From Burkholderiales bacterium (lineage in GTDB: Bacteria; Pseudomonadota; Gammaproteobacteria; Burkholderiales; SG8-39): DNA of 7,358 nucleotides. A program made the position numbers and the translations under genes. Shown here one piece after another: positions 6,654 to 7,358 of the stretch. The notes below the pieces were generated by a model that worked only from the letters and a program-made list of their open reading frames with translations, was not told where the DNA came from and made no database searches. The DNA is taken from positions 1-7,358 of the forward strand of contig DAIDTN010000154.1 of assembly GCA_027457185.1 (NCBI GenBank). Reading direction: 5' to 3'. How positions within the stretch are numbered: the stretch's first letter is position 1; every line of letters begins with the position of its first letter.

Positions 6654-6744
6654 GTTGTTCGTGGTTCGTTGATCGTTGTTCGTTGTTCGAACCACGACCC
6701 GCGAACCACGAACCACGAGCCACGAGCCACGAACTACGAATCCG
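6654..6744. repeat. Head-to-head heptanucleotide tandem array between lolA and rarA
   Basis: From 6654 the sequence divides exactly into 7-mers. Five units of GTTGTTC type come first (6654-6688: GTTGTTC, GTGGTTC, GTTGATC, GTTGTTC, GTTGTTC). Seven units of GAACCAC type follow (6689-6737: GAACCAC, GACCCGC, GAACCAC, GAACCAC, GAGCCAC, GAGCCAC, GAACTAC). A decayed thirteenth unit (6738-6744) shares its last base with the rarA start codon. GAACCAC is the reverse complement of GTGGTTC, so the array is two tandem runs in inverted orientation with no spacer, able to form long imperfect hairpins or cruciforms. It starts 3 nt after the lolA stop. I do not recognise a named repeat family. It is not CRISPR: there are no spacers. 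Confidence 0.9.
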
Positions 6745-7358
6745 TGACCGATCTTTTTCAAACCCCGAAGCCCGCGGCGCCGCTGGCCGAGGCCATGCGC
6801 CCGCAATCGCTGGCCGAGGTGGTGGGCCAGCCGCATCTGCTCGGCCCGGGCAAGCCGCTGCGCCTGGCGTTCGAATCGGGCAAGCCGCATTCGATGATTT
6901 TGTGGGGACCGCCGGGCGTGGGCAAGACCACGCTGGCGCGGCTGATGGCCAGCGCCTTCAACGCCGAATTCATCGCCCTGTCCGCCGCGTTTTCCGGAGT
7001 GAAGGACATCCGCGAGGCAGTGCAGCGCGCCGAAGCCGTGCTGGCGCAGTCGGGCCGGCACACCATTCTGTTCGTCGACGAGGTGCACCGCTTCAACAAG
7101 GGGCAGCAGGACGCGTTCCTGCCTTTCGTCGAGCAGGGCCTGTTCACTTTCATCGGCGCCACCACCGAAAACCCCTCGTTCGAAGTGAACAGCGCCCTGT
7201 TGTCGCGCGCCGCCGTGTACGTGCTCAAGAGCCTGAACGACGAGGAACTCGGACAGCTGTTCGAGCGCGCCGTGAGCGGCTCCCTCGCGGGCCTGCAATT
7301 CGACGCGAATGCGCGCGAACGCCTGATCGGGCTTGCCGACGGCGATGCGCGCCGTCTG
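6744..7358 (+). CDS. rarA: Replication-associated recombination protein A (RarA/MgsA), N-terminal part; 3' end outside window
   Basis: RarA is an AAA+ ATPase of the RarA/Mgs1/WRNIP1 family, related to clamp-loader subunits, that acts at stalled replication forks. The 205 visible residues contain an N-terminal LAEAMRPQSLAEVVGQPHLL segment typical of the family, Walker A GPPGVGKT (55-62), Walker B ILFVDEVH (108-115), the HRFNKGQQDAFLP signature (115-127), sensor-1 GATTENPSFE (138-147) and SALLSR with the likely arginine finger (R155). It stays open to the window end; the C-terminal tetramerisation region is missing. GTG 6744 is chosen because it yields a family-like MTDLFQ start ahead of the conserved block; ATG 6795 would cut into it. 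No Shine-Dalgarno is visible, since the 7-bp array fills the upstream sequence. Third gene after ftsK and lolA, as in E. coli. Confidence 0.95.
   Translation, partial: MTDLFQTPKPAAPLAEAMRPQSLAEVVGQPHLLGPGKPLRLAFESGKPHSMILWGPPGVGKTTLARLMASAFNAEFIALSAAFSGVKDIREAVQRAEAVLAQSGRHTILFVDEVHRFNKGQQDAFLPFVEQGLFTFIGATTENPSFEVNSALLSRAAVYVLKSLNDEELGQLFERAVSGSLAGLQFDANARERLIGLADGDARRL

Noticed and set aside
6654..6744. CRISPR array or IS remnant at the heptad repeats
   Set aside because: The repeats are 7 bp with no spacers, and no transposase fragment or target-site duplication is visible.
5922..7298. Long open frame on the - strand opposite lolA and rarA
   Set aside because: It mirrors two well-supported + strand genes, its product is low-complexity and Arg/His/Gln-rich, and part of it simply translates the heptad array; typical GC-rich antisense shadow.

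Overview
The window reads as chromosomal DNA from a GC-rich Gram-negative proteobacterium, most likely a betaproteobacterium. The reasons are the ftsK-lolA-rarA gene order, the short-linker FtsK, the LolA lipoprotein chaperone and a giant-exoprotein/FecR module of a kind I associate with environmental betaproteobacteria. The taxonomic placement is inference. All supported genes lie on the + strand; long open frames on the other strand are GC-driven shadows.

Left half (1-3631), accessory and surface-associated: the 3' end of a large Gly/Ala/Thr-rich, beta-helix-like exoprotein (filamentous haemagglutinin type) enters from the left edge. Five bases after its stop comes a Crp/Fnr-family regulator. 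After 196 bp comes a second Crp/Fnr regulator of exactly the same length (224 aa), about 67% identical by my hand count, so the pair is a tandem duplication. An AT-rich intergenic region with a possible hairpin terminator and a weak Fnr-like box precedes a secreted FecR-domain protein. A strong intrinsic terminator closes the block. The simplest reading is an exported adhesin or matrix protein with its own cyclic-nucleotide- or redox-type regulators and a periplasmic FecR-domain accessory protein.

Right half (3701-7358), conserved housekeeping: a promoter-like sequence leads into ftsK (septal DNA translocase), then lolA (4 nt after the ftsK stop), then rarA (AAA+ replication-recombination ATPase, running off the right edge). 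The same gene order occurs in E. coli. The lolA-rarA gap is filled by an unusual 7-bp tandem array, five GTTGTTC-type units followed head-to-head by seven GAACCAC-type units. It runs up to the rarA GTG start and leaves no recognisable ribosome-binding site.

The most interesting items are the heptad inverted array abutting rarA, the duplicated Crp/Fnr pair coupled to the exoprotein, the mixed Crp/Fnr recognition helix, and a lone penultimate cysteine in the exoprotein. I see no RNA genes, insertion sequences or CRISPR arrays, and no intergenic stretch above 300 bp.
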